Below, in pieces: positions 28,715-40,830 of a stretch of 64,000 nt of DNA. Position numbers and translations under genes: made by a program. Below the pieces are notes generated by a model that ran no database searches, had not been told where the DNA came from, and worked only from the letters and a program-made list of their open reading frames with translations. The DNA is taken from contig OZ005599.1 in the NCBI GenBank assembly GCA_963930655.1, forward strand, positions 30,436,724 to 30,500,723. The letters are read 5' to 3'. The stretch is from Myrica gale (Eukaryota; Streptophyta; Magnoliopsida; Fagales; Myricaceae). The first letter of the stretch is position 1. Each line of letters opens with the position of its first letter.

Positions 28715-30860
28715 TCATGTCTCATTAACTCTTTGTGGGTATCTCAAGCTTACATATAGAAGCGCCAGAATAATATCAATCTAGGAAGAATTCCATCCAA
28801 CTCTGCCACCTTTGCTCAAAATAAGAGGAGTGACATCTACAATAAGAGATTTGAGTGGTAAGTGTAAGACCATATATCAAACAAAATGCCTAAGTTAGTA
28901 TCGGCTCGCAGTTAAGTCAAAATAGTAAAAGGTTTCTCAATTTTAATTTTTTTTTGGTTACTTGTAAAAGGGTGCTCAATTGATTCAATGAAAAAAATCC
29001 TTCAGTGAATACAGCGTGTCTTGGGCAAGTATGGGGGTATCTAGTCTCTGGGTTGATCTTAAGCGCCGTTCAAGCTTGGCTTGACTATTGTCTTGGCTGT
29101 CAACCTTATTTAGCAATCGTAGAGGATAGATGACCCCAATTGCCCTGTCATCGTGCTTTCTAGTTGTAAACACAACTCTTGTGTGGATTCGAGGACTGAG
29201 CCTCCACTGATGAACTGGTTATGCTAATGTCGTTATGTACATTGTATTACCTAGCTGGAGTTTGAGGCTTGGACTCTGGCACACAAGATGTTGTCATATC
29301 CATCTACGGAAAACATCAATGTTTTGCCGGTTTCTTACCGAAAACATCAATGTTTTGCAGTATTTCTTTCTCTATACTTTGGTTTTATGTGGGGTGTCCA
29401 TGCAATGTTGAAGTCCGAACCATCACTCGTTCTGAATATCCACTTTAATGCATCAATTACATGACAAGGAAATTGCTCTCATCTTTGTGCATCCCTGATG
29501 GTGTACGTTCAATGTAGCTCTGTTTAAGCACATCCATACTTTGAGAAAACAGAACTGACGCCCAAATGAATTGTATAGATGTTGATAACCAGACCTCTAG
29601 ATGCAAAGACGTGTACGAGCATTTGGGAAACAACGAAATTGACTTCGGCTTTCCAAACTTCTGAAGCATCTAGAGGAGTGCTGCCTGTAGTTGACTTCAT
29701 TAGGGATCTGAATAACATGGGTATCGGGTATGGGAAGACAACACACACTCAAAATCTCAACTTAATATGATTGCCATAAATGCATTTCGCAAGAAGATTA
29801 GCTGGGATTTGATATTGAAGAGGATAATTAAGTTCACAGGAAAAGAACAGATAAGAGTACATTAATTATCCCATTAGCTTAATTACCCAAAAAAAATTAT
29901 GCCATTAACTCTAGTCATGCTATATTATAATAACATAAAACTGCACAATTTTACAATTGTATCCCTGTTGCCTTTTGTCTTACCCTTTCTCTGTATTTTG
30001 GCTCCTGAGTGAAGAAGTATGATTTTCTTACCAGTAACTGCTTGAATTGGACAACTGTGAGACCCTTGTAAATTTTTTGGTGAAACTTGATTAACATCCC
30101 CGTCGAGTATAAAACACCATTCACCAGCACAATATATTTCGGCTTCTAATCTTGTCTCTTTTTCCTTTTTTTTCATCTCCCTTCTCTCATGGTTTTTGCT
30201 ACTGAATCTGCTTTAATGCTTCCCTCTGTCTCTTTTCTTTTTGTTTGCTGGGAAGTATCTTCCTGTTGCCATCACCTTTGTCCTTTTCTATTGCTCCTTT
30301 CCATGTTTGAAAAGCCTTACCTCCAATTATACCCTATGACCAAGTCTAAGATATTACTGTAGAATGCTTACTTCAGTCTTCCATCTTCTCTTTGATATCC
30401 CACATTTCTCGATAACGCAATTTTGTTGAGTGTTGGTGTTGACCCCTTTTTCCTAACATAATGGTTATGACATACATGGAGGCTTATTGGGCCAGACAGC
30501 ATCTGGGGCTGCAATATATGGAAGCAATGTTGACCACTTGAAAGCACCCAAGTAGCAGGTTTTCTTCTCAATATAGTGCCAAATTTACATCCTGGACTAA
30601 TTCTCAGCATTTTCTGTCTGCTCATATTTTTGGCAAATTGTCTTGATGGCAATATCCTTGCATCCTTCACATTTCTAAGGCTGTAGTGAATACTAGTTTT
30701 GAAAACATCTCCAACCTATTTCAGTTTCTTCCCTATGTCATCTTCATTATAACCTATAACATCATGCCTTCCAAAGGTTTATGATGCTGCTTTTTGTGCA
30801 ATCAGATGTTGAAATTGTCAGTGTGTTATCTTATTTCCGTGGGTTCCTAGATTTCTTGTC
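28715..30860. other. Spacer between copia element and nucleotidyltransferase gene
   Basis: No gene recognised. A 20-base near-palindromic segment (CGAAAACATCAATGTTTTGC type) occurs twice, near 29308-29329 and 29339-29360. Open frames around 29457-29770 and 30368-30670 match no family I know. The 3' part may hold the leader of the gene that follows. Confidence 0.4.
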
Positions 30861-31565
30861 CAAGGGCTGAATGATCTCAGCTCTTGTAGCTATGGAAGAT
30901 TTTCAAGAGATTTTGTATCTATATCCTCCTTATCCTCTTCCTCTTCTTTACCTAACACAGATCCATTGTCAATTGATGGGGAAACCTGGCTGATGGCTGA
31001 GCAAAGGACCGAGGAAATATTATGTATCATTCAACCTACTGTAGTCTCAGAGAAGGCAAGGAAGGAGGTCATTGACTACATCCAGAGGCTAACAAGGTCA
31101 CAATGTAACTGAGGTCAGAATTCCTCTAGCCCCCTTTTTACTTAACTTCATTTGTTCTTTCCTTTCTTTCTTTCTTTCTTTTTTCTTCCTTCTTTTTTTG
31201 TGTGGGTTGGGGGGGGGGGGGGGGGGCAAAAGAAACCATACAGAGTTAAGGCTCCTTTCTTGATATGTCGGCTAATTTCTTGGTGTCTTCATAGAGAATT
31301 CATTAAATCATGTATCACCAAATTCCAATGACCTTGACTATTACTGCCCTCCTTGTTTTCTGAAGAGGTGTATGCTCTATCTCTAGCCATGTAGCATCAC
31401 CACAACCGTCGTATCCCATTTTGTACGATTTTTCTTTTGAATCTTTATGCAGGGGGCAATCAACCATCCAATGGGCTGCTGTTATAGTCTCCTACGAAGC
31501 CAAAAAAAAATATAATTAAGAAGATAAAAATTGAAACCTGATGGTTTATTTCGTGTCATGTAATA

Positions 31566-32107
31566 TGTAACAACACAGTAGATAAATTGTAGGATTTCTG
31601 TAATTGCTCTCAAGTATTTTTATGTAAGTGTTTGAATTGTATTGAATTCCAAGATGGATAAGGCCAAATTCGAGGTTTGGCCAACCTCCTTACAGAAGAG
31701 ATGATCAGAGAGAGATAGAGAGAATATTGCTTGGTTGTTCGATACCCCTTTCCCCGACGTATTCCCCTCTCTTAAACCCCTCTAACTGTCTAACAGACTT
31801 CAGTGAACAAACTTCCCAAATGAAATGCAAATACAATACGAAATGAAATACAAACAATTAACATAACATAACTTGGGCTAAACCCAACTTGGCCCACTAC
31901 AAGCCCCACAAACCCAAAGCTCAACGTCTAAGCCCACAGCCCAACACTTGACAGCCCAGTCGCATACGACCGAATGCCTCCAGCTGGATACTTGTGTCTT
32001 CGTGCCTTTGAAGCTTCTCGAATCCTTAACACCCCCAAATCTCCTCCTGTCTGTCGTCTTGCCCCTTAGCAAACCCTAACTTCCTTCCTCCAGTCAGTCG
32101 TGTAACA
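31566..32107 (-). repeat. 3' LTR of the gypsy element (element reads on - strand)
   Basis: 542 bases, apparently identical to the copy 4974 bases to the right. A 64-codon open frame inside it occurs in both LTRs and is not a gene. Confidence 0.95.
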
Positions 32108-32122
32108 TTACTCCCCCCTTTT

Positions 32123-35100
32123 TTAGAGCACCTTGTCCACAAGGTGAGGGAATTGAAGACGCAGAGAGTTCAACCGTTCCCAAGTAGCATCTTCCACCTC
32201 CTGTCCCACCCACTGAACCAAAACCTCCGTGCAAGGAAATCGCCCAATGCGACGAACTCGGCGATCGAGCACCGTTTTAGGCTCAGGCTTTAAAATACCT
32301 TGCGGAACTAGTGGTGGCAAGGTCGGAAGAGGAACAACCCCCGTACCCAACTTCTGTTTGAGCTGGGAGACGTGAAACACTGGATGAATCCGAGCTGTCG
32401 CTGGCAGTTGAAGGCGATACGCAACCTCCCCCACTCGATTGATGACTTGGAAGGGACCATAGAAACGAGGAGAAAGTTTCAACTTTCGTCGATGGGCGAC
32501 CGAGGTCTGGCGGTACGGCTGCAACCGTAGGTAAACCCAATCCCCAATTTCGAACATTCTCTCTGTTCTCTTAAGATCTGCATAGTGTTTCATCCTGTGT
32601 TGTGCCTTTGCGAGATTTTCCTTGAGGAGCTGCAAAGTCTGATCCCGTGTACGGAGAGTGGACTCCACTGCTGCTACTTGAGTAGTACCAGCATCATAGG
32701 GCAATAACCTAGGAGGTAACTGTCCATACACAACTTCATATGGTGTCAATTTTGTAGAAGAATGATAATTAGTGTTATACCACCACTCGGCCAAAGGAAT
32801 CCACTGAGACCAGTCTTTTGGCCGATCACCCACAAAGCACCGGAGGTAATTCTCCACACACTTATTAACAATTTCCGTCTGGCCATCTGTTTGGGGATGA
32901 TAGGCAGTGCTGTAGGATAGAGTAGTGCCCTGAACCCTAAATAGCTCCTTCCAGAAATTACTTGTGAAAGTGGGATCACGATCAGAAATGATAGACTCTG
33001 GTAGGCCATGCAGCTTAAAAACTGAGTGAAGGAAAGCCATAGCAACCTTAGCAGCCGAATAGGGGTGAGTTAAGGGAATAAAGTGAGCATATTTAGAGAG
33101 TCTGTCTACCACCACATAGATGACTGAATACCCTTGTGAAGTAGGAAGACCCTCAATAAAATCCATTGTGATGTGAGTCCAAGAACGATCTGGGATGGGT
33201 AAGGGCTGTAACATACCACCAGGGGCTATATTTTCATGCTTAGTTTGTTGGCAAATGTGGCACTCCCTTATGTGTTGCCGAACCTGTTGCTTAAGGCCTG
33301 GCCAATAGAAATCCTTGCATATTCTCTTAAGAGTCTTATCATACCCTGAATGGCCCCCCGAAGGAGTGTCATGATAGTGTTGTAAAATCTGCTCACGCAA
33401 TTGATTATGAGAACCCACATATAGTCTCCCTCTGTAAGATAAGATCCCATTCCTCATATTGTATTTAACTGGATCCAACTCGCCCTTATCCCACTTAGAT
33501 AGCATCTCCTTTGTGGCATCATCTAAGTAACTAGATTTGAGATCATCTAGCCATGTAGCAGTAGGGAATGATAGAGCTGCCAAAGTTGAATCAGTAAGCA
33601 CCTCTTCCTTCCTAGATAGGGCATCAGCCACCCTATTTTCCCTCCCTCTCTTGTACTCCACCCGGAAGTCATACCCCAGCAACTTCGTCAACCATTTCTG
33701 TTGAAAGGGAGTTCCAATTTTTTGTTCCAACAGATGCTTCAAGCTTTGTTGATCTGTCCTAACCACAAACGTTTGGCCAATTAGGTAGGGTCTCCACTTC
33801 TGTATAGCTGATACCACAGCCAATAATTCCTTCTCGTAGGTAGACATACCTACTGTTTTCCCCTTAAGAGCTTGACTGAAAAAGGCAATAGGTCTTCCCT
33901 CTTGCATCAGAACAGCTCCAATACCCACTCCACTAGCATCACATTCCAAAATAAAGGGTTTGGAAAAATTAGGAAGTGCTAAGACTGGGGGTTCAGTGAC
34001 TGCTGCCTTGAGCTTTTGGAAGGCCTCAGTAGCTGCAGTAGACCACTCAAAAGCATTCTTCTTCAACAAAGCAGTTAAGGGAGCTGCAATAGAGCCATAA
34101 TCTTTTATAAACTTCCTGTAGTATCCTGTCAGTCCCAAAAAACCCCTTAAGGACTTTAAAGTCTTCGGAATAGGCCAATCAATCATAGCTACAATTTTTG
34201 AGGGATCTGCCCTAACCCCCTTATCTGACACTATATGGCCCAAGTAATCCACCTCATGACATCCAAACCGACATTTAGATTTCTTTGCATATAGCTGATG
34301 TTCTCTTAGAATCTCCAGAGTCACTTTAAGATGCTGTAAGTGTTCAGACCATGTCTTGCTATAGATCAGGATGTCATCAAAGAAAACTAGCACAAATTTT
34401 CTTAGATAAGGTCTAAAAATCTCATTCATGAGACTTTGGAATGTGGAAGGTGCATTAGTCAATCCAAAGGGCATAACCAAGAACTCATAGTGACCATCAT
34501 GAGTTCTAAAAGCTGTTTTTGGTATGTCCTCGGGTCTGACCCTGATCTGGTGGTATCCAGATCTCAAATCCAACTTAGAAAAATACTTAGCTCCATATAA
34601 TTCATCCAACAGCTCATCCACTACAGGTATAGGAAACTTATCCTTCACAGTATCTTTGTTTAGGGCCCTATAGTCCACACACATCCTCCATGTTCCATCT
34701 GCCTTCCTTACCAGTAATACAGGGGATGAAAACGGGCTTTGACTCAATCTGATAACGCCTGAATTCAATAATTCCCTGACAATTTTTTCAATCTCCTCTT
34801 TCTGAAAAAAAGGATAACGATAGGGCCTTACAGAAGTAGGGGAAGCTCCTTCCTTCAATACAATAGCATGGTCATGTGACCTAGCTGGAGGTAGGCCGAT
34901 AGGCTCCTCAAAGGTGTCTGAAAACTGCTGTAATAGCTCCTCCATTTCTGGAAGTAGATCTGTTGTATCAGTAATCAATGGTTCTATGAGCTGTAGAATA
35001 ATGCCCTTCTGTCCAGCCTTATGAACCTTAGTCAACTCCTTGCCTCCCATTAACTGAGTAGGGTTTAACCCTAGTAGCTTCACTTCCTGCTCACCCACAC

Positions 35101-36511
35101 TAAACTTCATGGATAAATCTGAGAAATTCCACAGAATCTGCCCCAAAGTTCTCAACCAAGTAACTCCCAATACCATATCACATCCTGCTAGGGTTAGCAC
35201 ATATGTATCGATCAAGAAAGTATTTCCTTGAATAACAACCTTTACTTTCTCAGCCTTCCCTTCACTGGTAATAAGATCCCCATTAGCCACTCTTACCTTT
35301 AGCTCCTCCCCTTTTTCAGTGTGTAAGTGCCCCTTCTTTACTATGGAAGGGTCCAAAAAATTATGGGTGCTTCCCGAATCAATCAAAATTACCACTGATT
35401 GTTCCCCCAATCTTCCCACCACACGCATGGTTTTAGGATTCATTGACCCTGTCAAGGCATGTAGAGAGATCTCCGGATCTGCCTCTACAGCTTCTAAACC
35501 CTCCTCTGCTTCTTTTTCCACACACTCCTCAGCTCCTTCTAAGCTGACCTCCCCTGGTTCCCATGCCTCCATTATAAACAGTTTAGGATTTTTACAAACA
35601 TGCTTGGAAGTCCACTTCTCATCACAGTTGTAGCATAGTCCTTTTTCTCTCCTTTCTCGCATCTGGTATGGGGTTAATTTCTGGATTGGAAAGGTTTTTC
35701 TTGGTAGTTGGTGGTTGTTGGTGAATGGTGTTTGGTTGGGATGTGTATATGTTGATGGAGTTGGTAGTATGCCCTTACTGTTTTTCTTGTGCAATAAAAC
35801 ATGCTCCTCCTGAATTTTGGCCAAACCATATGCCGTGATTAAATTTGGGGGATTAAACATCCTCACAGGAAGACGAATTTCATCTTTGAGTCCACTTAAG
35901 AAACAACTCAATTTGTAGGTCTCAGAAAGTCCACGCAATCTGTTTGAGAGAGTTTCAAACTGACTTTTATATGCTTCCACACTAGTGCCTTGTTTAAGTC
36001 TAGTCAACATCTCCATGAGATCATCATATGCACTAGGGCCAAATCTAGTCAAAAGAGCTTGCACAAAATCTTCCCAATTACGTAAACAACCAGAAGCTTC
36101 TAAATCTTGAAACCATATTAGAGCTTGACCTTCCATATGATAGGAAGCAAGTAATAGACGATGAGTGATGGGGGTTTTGTGGAAATTGAAGAACTGAGTA
36201 GTTTTATACAACCAACAATTGGGATCTGTTCCATCAAACCTTGGGAAGTCCAATTTGACTGATCGGAATTGTAATCCTCCTGGTTCGGCACCTCCTCCAC
36301 TTCCTCCTGGTGGTGGATTTTGGGAATTGACCACAAGCATTTCTTCAGAATCCTTCTCCTTCTCCTTGTTCTTGAGCAACAGCTGCATATTCACGGTAAG
36401 CATAGCTACTTGCTGTACTAATTCACTCATCATTTGCTTCTGATCTTCCTGTTCTTTCTTCAACAGGTTGATGTTCTCCTGCATCTCCTTGGAACGAGTT
36501 CCCTCAGCCAT
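32123..36511 (-). CDS. Gag-pol polyprotein of the gypsy element
   Basis: Begins at the ATG in [13 protein letters not shown], just inside the primer-binding site, and ends next to the 3' LTR, about 1462 residues. Domains in order: gag with a knuckle-like [14 protein letters not shown], aspartic protease ([12 protein letters not shown]), reverse transcriptase ([13 protein letters not shown] and [10 protein letters not shown]), RNase H ([14 protein letters not shown]), integrase with HHCC zinc finger and catalytic Asp/Glu region ([20 protein letters not shown]), and a C-terminal chromodomain-like stretch ([17 protein letters not shown]). Gag and pol in one frame is usual for this clade. Confidence 0.93.
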   Translation of the reverse strand: MAEGTRSKEMQENINLLKKEQEDQKQMMSELVQQVAMLTVNMQLLLKNKEKEKDSEEMLVVNSQNPPPGGSGGGAEPGGLQFRSVKLDFPRFDGTDPNCWLYKTTQFFNFHKTPITHRLLLASYHMEGQALIWFQDLEASGCLRNWEDFVQALLTRFGPSAYDDLMEMLTRLKQGTSVEAYKSQFETLSNRLRGLSETYKLSCFLSGLKDEIRLPVRMFNPPNLITAYGLAKIQEEHVLLHKKNSKGILPTPSTYTHPNQTPFTNNHQLPRKTFPIQKLTPYQMRERREKGLCYNCDEKWTSKHVCKNPKLFIMEAWEPGEVSLEGAEECVEKEAEEGLEAVEADPEISLHALTGSMNPKTMRVVGRLGEQSVVILIDSGSTHNFLDPSIVKKGHLHTEKGEELKVRVANGDLITSEGKAEKVKVVIQGNTFLIDTYVLTLAGCDMVLGVTWLRTLGQILWNFSDLSMKFSVGEQEVKLLGLNPTQLMGGKELTKVHKAGQKGIILQLIEPLITDTTDLLPEMEELLQQFSDTFEEPIGLPPARSHDHAIVLKEGASPTSVRPYRYPFFQKEEIEKIVRELLNSGVIRLSQSPFSSPVLLVRKADGTWRMCVDYRALNKDTVKDKFPIPVVDELLDELYGAKYFSKLDLRSGYHQIRVRPEDIPKTAFRTHDGHYEFLVMPFGLTNAPSTFQSLMNEIFRPYLRKFVLVFFDDILIYSKTWSEHLQHLKVTLEILREHQLYAKKSKCRFGCHEVDYLGHIVSDKGVRADPSKIVAMIDWPIPKTLKSLRGFLGLTGYYRKFIKDYGSIAAPLTALLKKNAFEWSTAATEAFQKLKAAVTEPPVLALPNFSKPFILECDASGVGIGAVLMQEGRPIAFFSQALKGKTVGMSTYEKELLAVVSAIQKWRPYLIGQTFVVRTDQQSLKHLLEQKIGTPFQQKWLTKLLGYDFRVEYKRGRENRVADALSRKEEVLTDSTLAALSFPTATWLDDLKSSYLDDATKEMLSKWDKGELDPVKYNMRNGILSYRGRLYVGSHNQLREQILQHYHDTPSGGHSGYDKTLKRICKDFYWPGLKQQVRQHIRECHICQQTKHENIAPGGMLQPLPIPDRSWTHITMDFIEGLPTSQGYSVIYVVVDRLSKYAHFIPLTHPYSAAKVAMAFLHSVFKLHGLPESIISDRDPTFTSNFWKELFRVQGTTLSYSTAYHPQTDGQTEIVNKCVENYLRCFVGDRPKDWSQWIPLAEWWYNTNYHSSTKLTPYEVVYGQLPPRLLPYDAGTTQVAAVESTLRTRDQTLQLLKENLAKAQHRMKHYADLKRTERMFEIGDWVYLRLQPYRQTSVAHRRKLKLSPRFYGPFQVINRVGEVAYRLQLPATARIHPVFHVSQLKQKLGTGVVPLPTLPPLVPQGILKPEPKTVLDRRVRRIGRFPCTEVLVQWVGQEVEDATWERLNSLRLQFPHLVDKVL

Positions 36512-36539
36512 AGTAGAATCGTGTGCCTCTGATACCAAA

Positions 36540-37081
36540 TGTAACAACACAGTAGATAAATTGTAGGATTTCTGTAATTGCTCTCAAGTATTTTTATGTA
36601 AGTGTTTGAATTGTATTGAATTCCAAGATGGATAAGGCCAAATTCGAGGTTTGGCCAACCTCCTTACAGAAGAGATGATCAGAGAGAGATAGAGAGAATA
36701 TTGCTTGGTTGTTCGATACCCCTTTCCCCGACGTATTCCCCTCTCTTAAACCCCTCTAACTGTCTAACAGACTTCAGTGAACAAACTTCCCAAATGAAAT
36801 GCAAATACAATACGAAATGAAATACAAACAATTAACATAACATAACTTGGGCTAAACCCAACTTGGCCCACTACAAGCCCCACAAACCCAAAGCTCAACG
36901 TCTAAGCCCACAGCCCAACACTTGACAGCCCAGTCGCATACGACCGAATGCCTCCAGCTGGATACTTGTGTCTTCGTGCCTTTGAAGCTTCTCGAATCCT
37001 TAACACCCCCAAATCTCCTCCTGTCTGTCGTCTTGCCCCTTAGCAAACCCTAACTTCCTTCCTCCAGTCAGTCGTGTAACA
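36540..37081 (-). repeat. 5' LTR of the gypsy element (element reads on - strand)
   Basis: 542 bases, apparently identical to 31566-32107. Next to it on the interior side lies the Met-tRNA primer-binding site. Confidence 0.95.
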
Positions 37082-40000
37082 TAATATGTCAAGTGATTGT
37101 TGAAACTCTAGCTCGTCAAAAATTGACCTGTCTTCCAAGAATTCCTTTACATAGCTCCAAATAAAAAATATTATTAGGCATATGAAGTTTTAACTCCTAG
37201 CATTGGACATGCTTTCTTGATTCTGTGTGCTTTTGTAATCTTTAATCTTACTGGACCTTTGATTCAGGGATCTGATTATCTGTCTTTCTCCTTTCAGACC
37301 CACACCCACTTGCTTTATCCTATCCGGTATATCTGTCGAATACTATATATGTAGATATTCAGGAATTCTCTGCTACTAGTGTTTTTATAGGTTTTGTCCT
37401 CTAATTGCAGCAAAAAAAAAAAACCTTTGCGGAGGGATTCATGACCAGTTCATTTCAGTTTCCATATACTACATTATACTGACATTAGTTGATGTGGGTT
37501 CTTTTGTATTTTTATGCACTTCTACCAGGTCTTCCCATTTGGTTCAGTGCCACTTAAAACCTATCTTCCAGATGGAGATATTGATTTGACGGCTATTAGC
37601 CATCAAAATGTGGTGGAAGATTTGGCTAGAGGGGTCTGCAGTATATCCTTGAAGATGAAGAAAGAGACTCTGAGTTCCAAGTAAAAGATGTCCAATACAT
37701 TCGTTCACAGGTCTAGCTTCCTTGTCTGTGTTGTCTTCTTATTCCAGATTAGGTAACATTTGGTGGAAGTCTGTAGGAAATGATTATTTTCTGTGGAAGA
37801 AATGGATCCCAGCTGCATCTGGGGTCAATGATGGGATTTTGGATGGCAGGTTAAAATTGTGAAATGTACCGTGAATAGTATAGCTGTGGACATTTCTTTC
37901 AATCAATTGGGTGGGCTCTGTACTATGTGCTTTCTCGAGCAGGTATGGTCCAATCATTTGTGCCAGTTTTATCTATGCACAAAACTGTAAAGGGGCAGGG
38001 GGGGGGGGTGAACATCAGGCATTTTCACATTTACTAAATATCTCAATGACATGGCACTGAAAAGCACATACATGTCAATGGGAAGATCTGTTTTTTTTTT
38101 CTGTTGCCCCCTTAGGCAATTTGATCAATAAGGTATAAATTTTTCAGTAGGCATACCGCATATGTTTCGTTCATGAGTTTCTTGTCATGTTGTTTCTCGT
38201 TTTTAACCTGCTCTTTTCAGCCTTTGTAACACCTAACCCCCCCCCCCCCTCTCTCTCTCTCTCTATTCCATTCATTTCCCCTTAACTTTTCTTTAGAAGC
38301 ATGTAACGTCCTATCCATTGACTGAATTATACTAGATATGATTATTGTGTGAGGCTCAGGTGCTTATTTTTTAGGTTGACCAACTTTTGGGAAAATACCA
38401 TCTTTTCAAACGCAGCATTATCTTGATCAAAGCCTGGTGCTATTATGAGAGTAGAATTCTTGGCGCATACCATGGCTTGATTTCAACATACGCATTAGAA
38501 AAGTTGGTAATGTACATTATAAATATCTATCATTCCTCACTGCATGGTCCACTGGACGTGAGGTTCTTTCAGTTGAGTATTTGGTTGCGTTTAAAGGCAT
38601 CCAATCTGCACTGCAACTAGTGTACTAGTTTTCCTTTTTTATCAACAGGTACTGTATAAATTTTTGGACTATAGCACATTTGATTGGGACAGTTATTGCG
38701 TTAGTGTAAATGGTCCAATCTCCCTATATACCCTTCCAAAAATTGTGGGTAAGTTGCATTTCATTCTGTTGTCCAAAGCTGATTTTCTTTTTCTTATTTG
38801 TTTAGTTTAGATCTTTCTGATTCTTCACTTGCTTACTTAAGATCCTTCTTCCTTTTGCAGAAATTACACCAGAAGATGATGCTAATGGATTTAGAGTATT
38901 ACTCAGTAAGGAGTTCCTGAGAAACTGCAGGGATACGTTCTCAGACCCAATAAGGGCACATGAGACTAGGATCCGTGAATTCCCTGTCAAGTACCTCAAC
39001 ATATTGGATCCTCTAAAAGACAACAACAATTTAGGGCGTAGTGTCAGTAAAGGTAGTTGACCGATTTTACATACTAAAGCAGATTTTCATCACCATTCAG
39101 CAAGGATAATCTCTAAGGGCATGCGCACTGAATTTCAATTATGGATCTTCCTAGAAAGACACATGAAAGACATGCAAGTTTTGAAAGAATCTCATGCATT
39201 CAACTCCCATTTAATTCCAATAGAACTCCCATTTAAGATTCGTATGGAAAAGAGAGTGTGGATCTATAGAACTTCGATGACAACAGAAAGGAAAAGAGTC
39301 ATCCTACCTAAAACATTGAATTCCGATAAAGAACACCTTAATATCTCCTGTTGTTTGATACTTGTAAAATGCGAGGTCAGTATTTCTTGAAAGAACTTTG
39401 CATGCTAGTATGCTTTATGAGAGAATGCTAATTGAAGTTACAATCAATAACTGACATCTTATGGACAAATCTTCCCTCTGAATTCTGAGTTTTCTGCATT
39501 AATGAGCTGATAAAGTCACATATTCCCATGCAGGCAACTCTCATCGTATAAGATGTGCTCTTTCCTATGGAGCTCAAAAGCTTGGAGAGATCCTGACGCT
39601 AACAGGACAAAGCATGGGGGAGAAACTTGAAGATTTTTTCACGACCATTCTAAATAGGAATGGGAGGGGACTACGGCCGGACATACAAGTTCCCGTCCCT
39701 GCATTTGGTACTGGAAGATCTCAAATATCTGAACTAAGCGAAGACTATGATAGTTACTATGGTGGTCTACGATGTGGCCAGCAGTATCATGATTGTAACT
39801 TATCAAGTCCTGTGCAGCCTGGTCCTCCTCCATCATCTCCTCAGATCCGGAACAAGAGTGCATGGGAGGCCCTGGCTCAGTCAGTACTAAGAAACTGGAA
39901 CTTATTCTATCGAAGAGGCACTGATTTATTTGTTCCAAGACTGCCATTGTGTCGTCATATTGTGTCCCGCCCATCTGCTTCAACTTTTAGAATGGAAGAC

Positions 40001-40430
40001 ACTAAGAAGTCATGAGGAACAGGCACCTACATCCCTAACATGGTATACTAATGGAAGCCTTCTGTTCAATGTCAATTCTGCTGCTCTTATTTCTTGCCAA
40101 CAGTCCAATTGATTGGTTTTCTTGCAATTATTAAAACAGGCAGATTCCCTGGTGTCAACTCGGGACTCTTTGTGAGTTTGCGCGTTTGCCCAACAGTGTT
40201 AATACAGAGGCGACAACAATCATGGGAGAGTGATAACGAGATGTATGGAAGTACCCAATCTATACCAGTCTTGCAATGATGAAAATATCATTCCCTTTAC
40301 GCTGTTTTTCCGAGCGCTGATATTTTGGCATTGCAGGGATCTCGTGCATCCGTACCAACTAGAAGGTGATAAGGATTTCCCGGCTTTATCCTTGCCAGTG
40401 CACTTCGGAGCGAAAAGTAGATGAAGGCAG

Positions 40431-40830
40431 CAATAACAGAACAATTGCACGGCTAATGCACTGTTCCGAAATTAACTTCGTCTCATGTGTCTCATATTCT
40501 GATGATAATATTGGCTAGAAATGTTAGTGCTTGAAATTATGAGCTGAGAATATACTTCGAAACCACCACAATATTTTATTCACGGCAATGTTGCAATTCT
40601 GACTTTACAGGTTTTGGTTTTCATTTGTTACCACCAAAAAGGTTATAGACAACCGGTAACACAAGTGGGAGACAGTCTCTACAATACAATGAGAATGGAG
40701 ACTTGCCATTTCAGTCTTAATTTCTAGAATGGGTCCAACAAGCTGCATAAACCGATAAAACCTGAAACAGTGGAACGTTAGCTGAGCTTGAACCCCACTA
40801 AATGGTATAAGCCACTAGTAGGATGATGGC
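40431..40830. other. Convergent spacer before alpha-galactosidase
   Basis: Contains the likely 3' UTR of the alpha-galactosidase gene. Nothing else is supported. Confidence 0.5.

Larger units (their letters stand above)
31561..37086 (-). mobile_element. Ty3/gypsy chromovirus, Reina-like, looks whole
   Basis: Flanked by the 5-bp target duplication TAATA (31561-31565 and 37082-37086). LTRs of 542 bases at both ends; on the - strand they start TGTTACACGACTG and end TTGTTACA. Primer-binding site for initiator Met tRNA at 36527-36537, polypurine tract at about 32111-32124. One open gag-pol frame fills the interior. No break was seen and the two LTRs look identical by eye, so insertion is very recent. 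It lies antisense in the first recognisable intron of the nucleotidyltransferase gene. The Reina label is inferred from the compact size, the single frame and the CYNCDEKW-type gag motif. Confidence 0.96.
30861..40430 (+). pseudogene. Decaying PAP/OAS1-type nucleotidyltransferase gene (TRF4/5-like)
   Basis: Seven exon-like blocks match the plant PAP/OAS1 substrate-binding-domain family: about 30861-31113, 37529-37710, 37850-37942, 38375-38557, 38649-38748, 38861-39052 and 39534 onward. Splice sites are intact. The catalytic region FPFGSVPLKTYLPDGDIDLT and the central domain (HLFKRSIILIKAWCYYESRI, LNILDPLKDNNNLGRSVSKG) are clear. Three defects are visible: block 1 ends AACTGAG where AAC-TGT-GAG (NCE) is expected, a 2-base loss that gives a stop; block 2 has two extra bases after GVCS at about 37651; block 7 reads TGA at 40013-40015 where family members have Arg in SRGTGTYIPN. 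No in-frame ATG precedes block 1. A gypsy element fills the first intron. The 3' limit is approximate. Sequencing error could explain one defect but hardly all. Confidence 0.8.

Noticed and set aside
31878-32072. 64-codon open frame, repeated at 36852-37046
   Set aside because: It lies in both LTRs of the gypsy element and is a by-product of the duplicated LTR.
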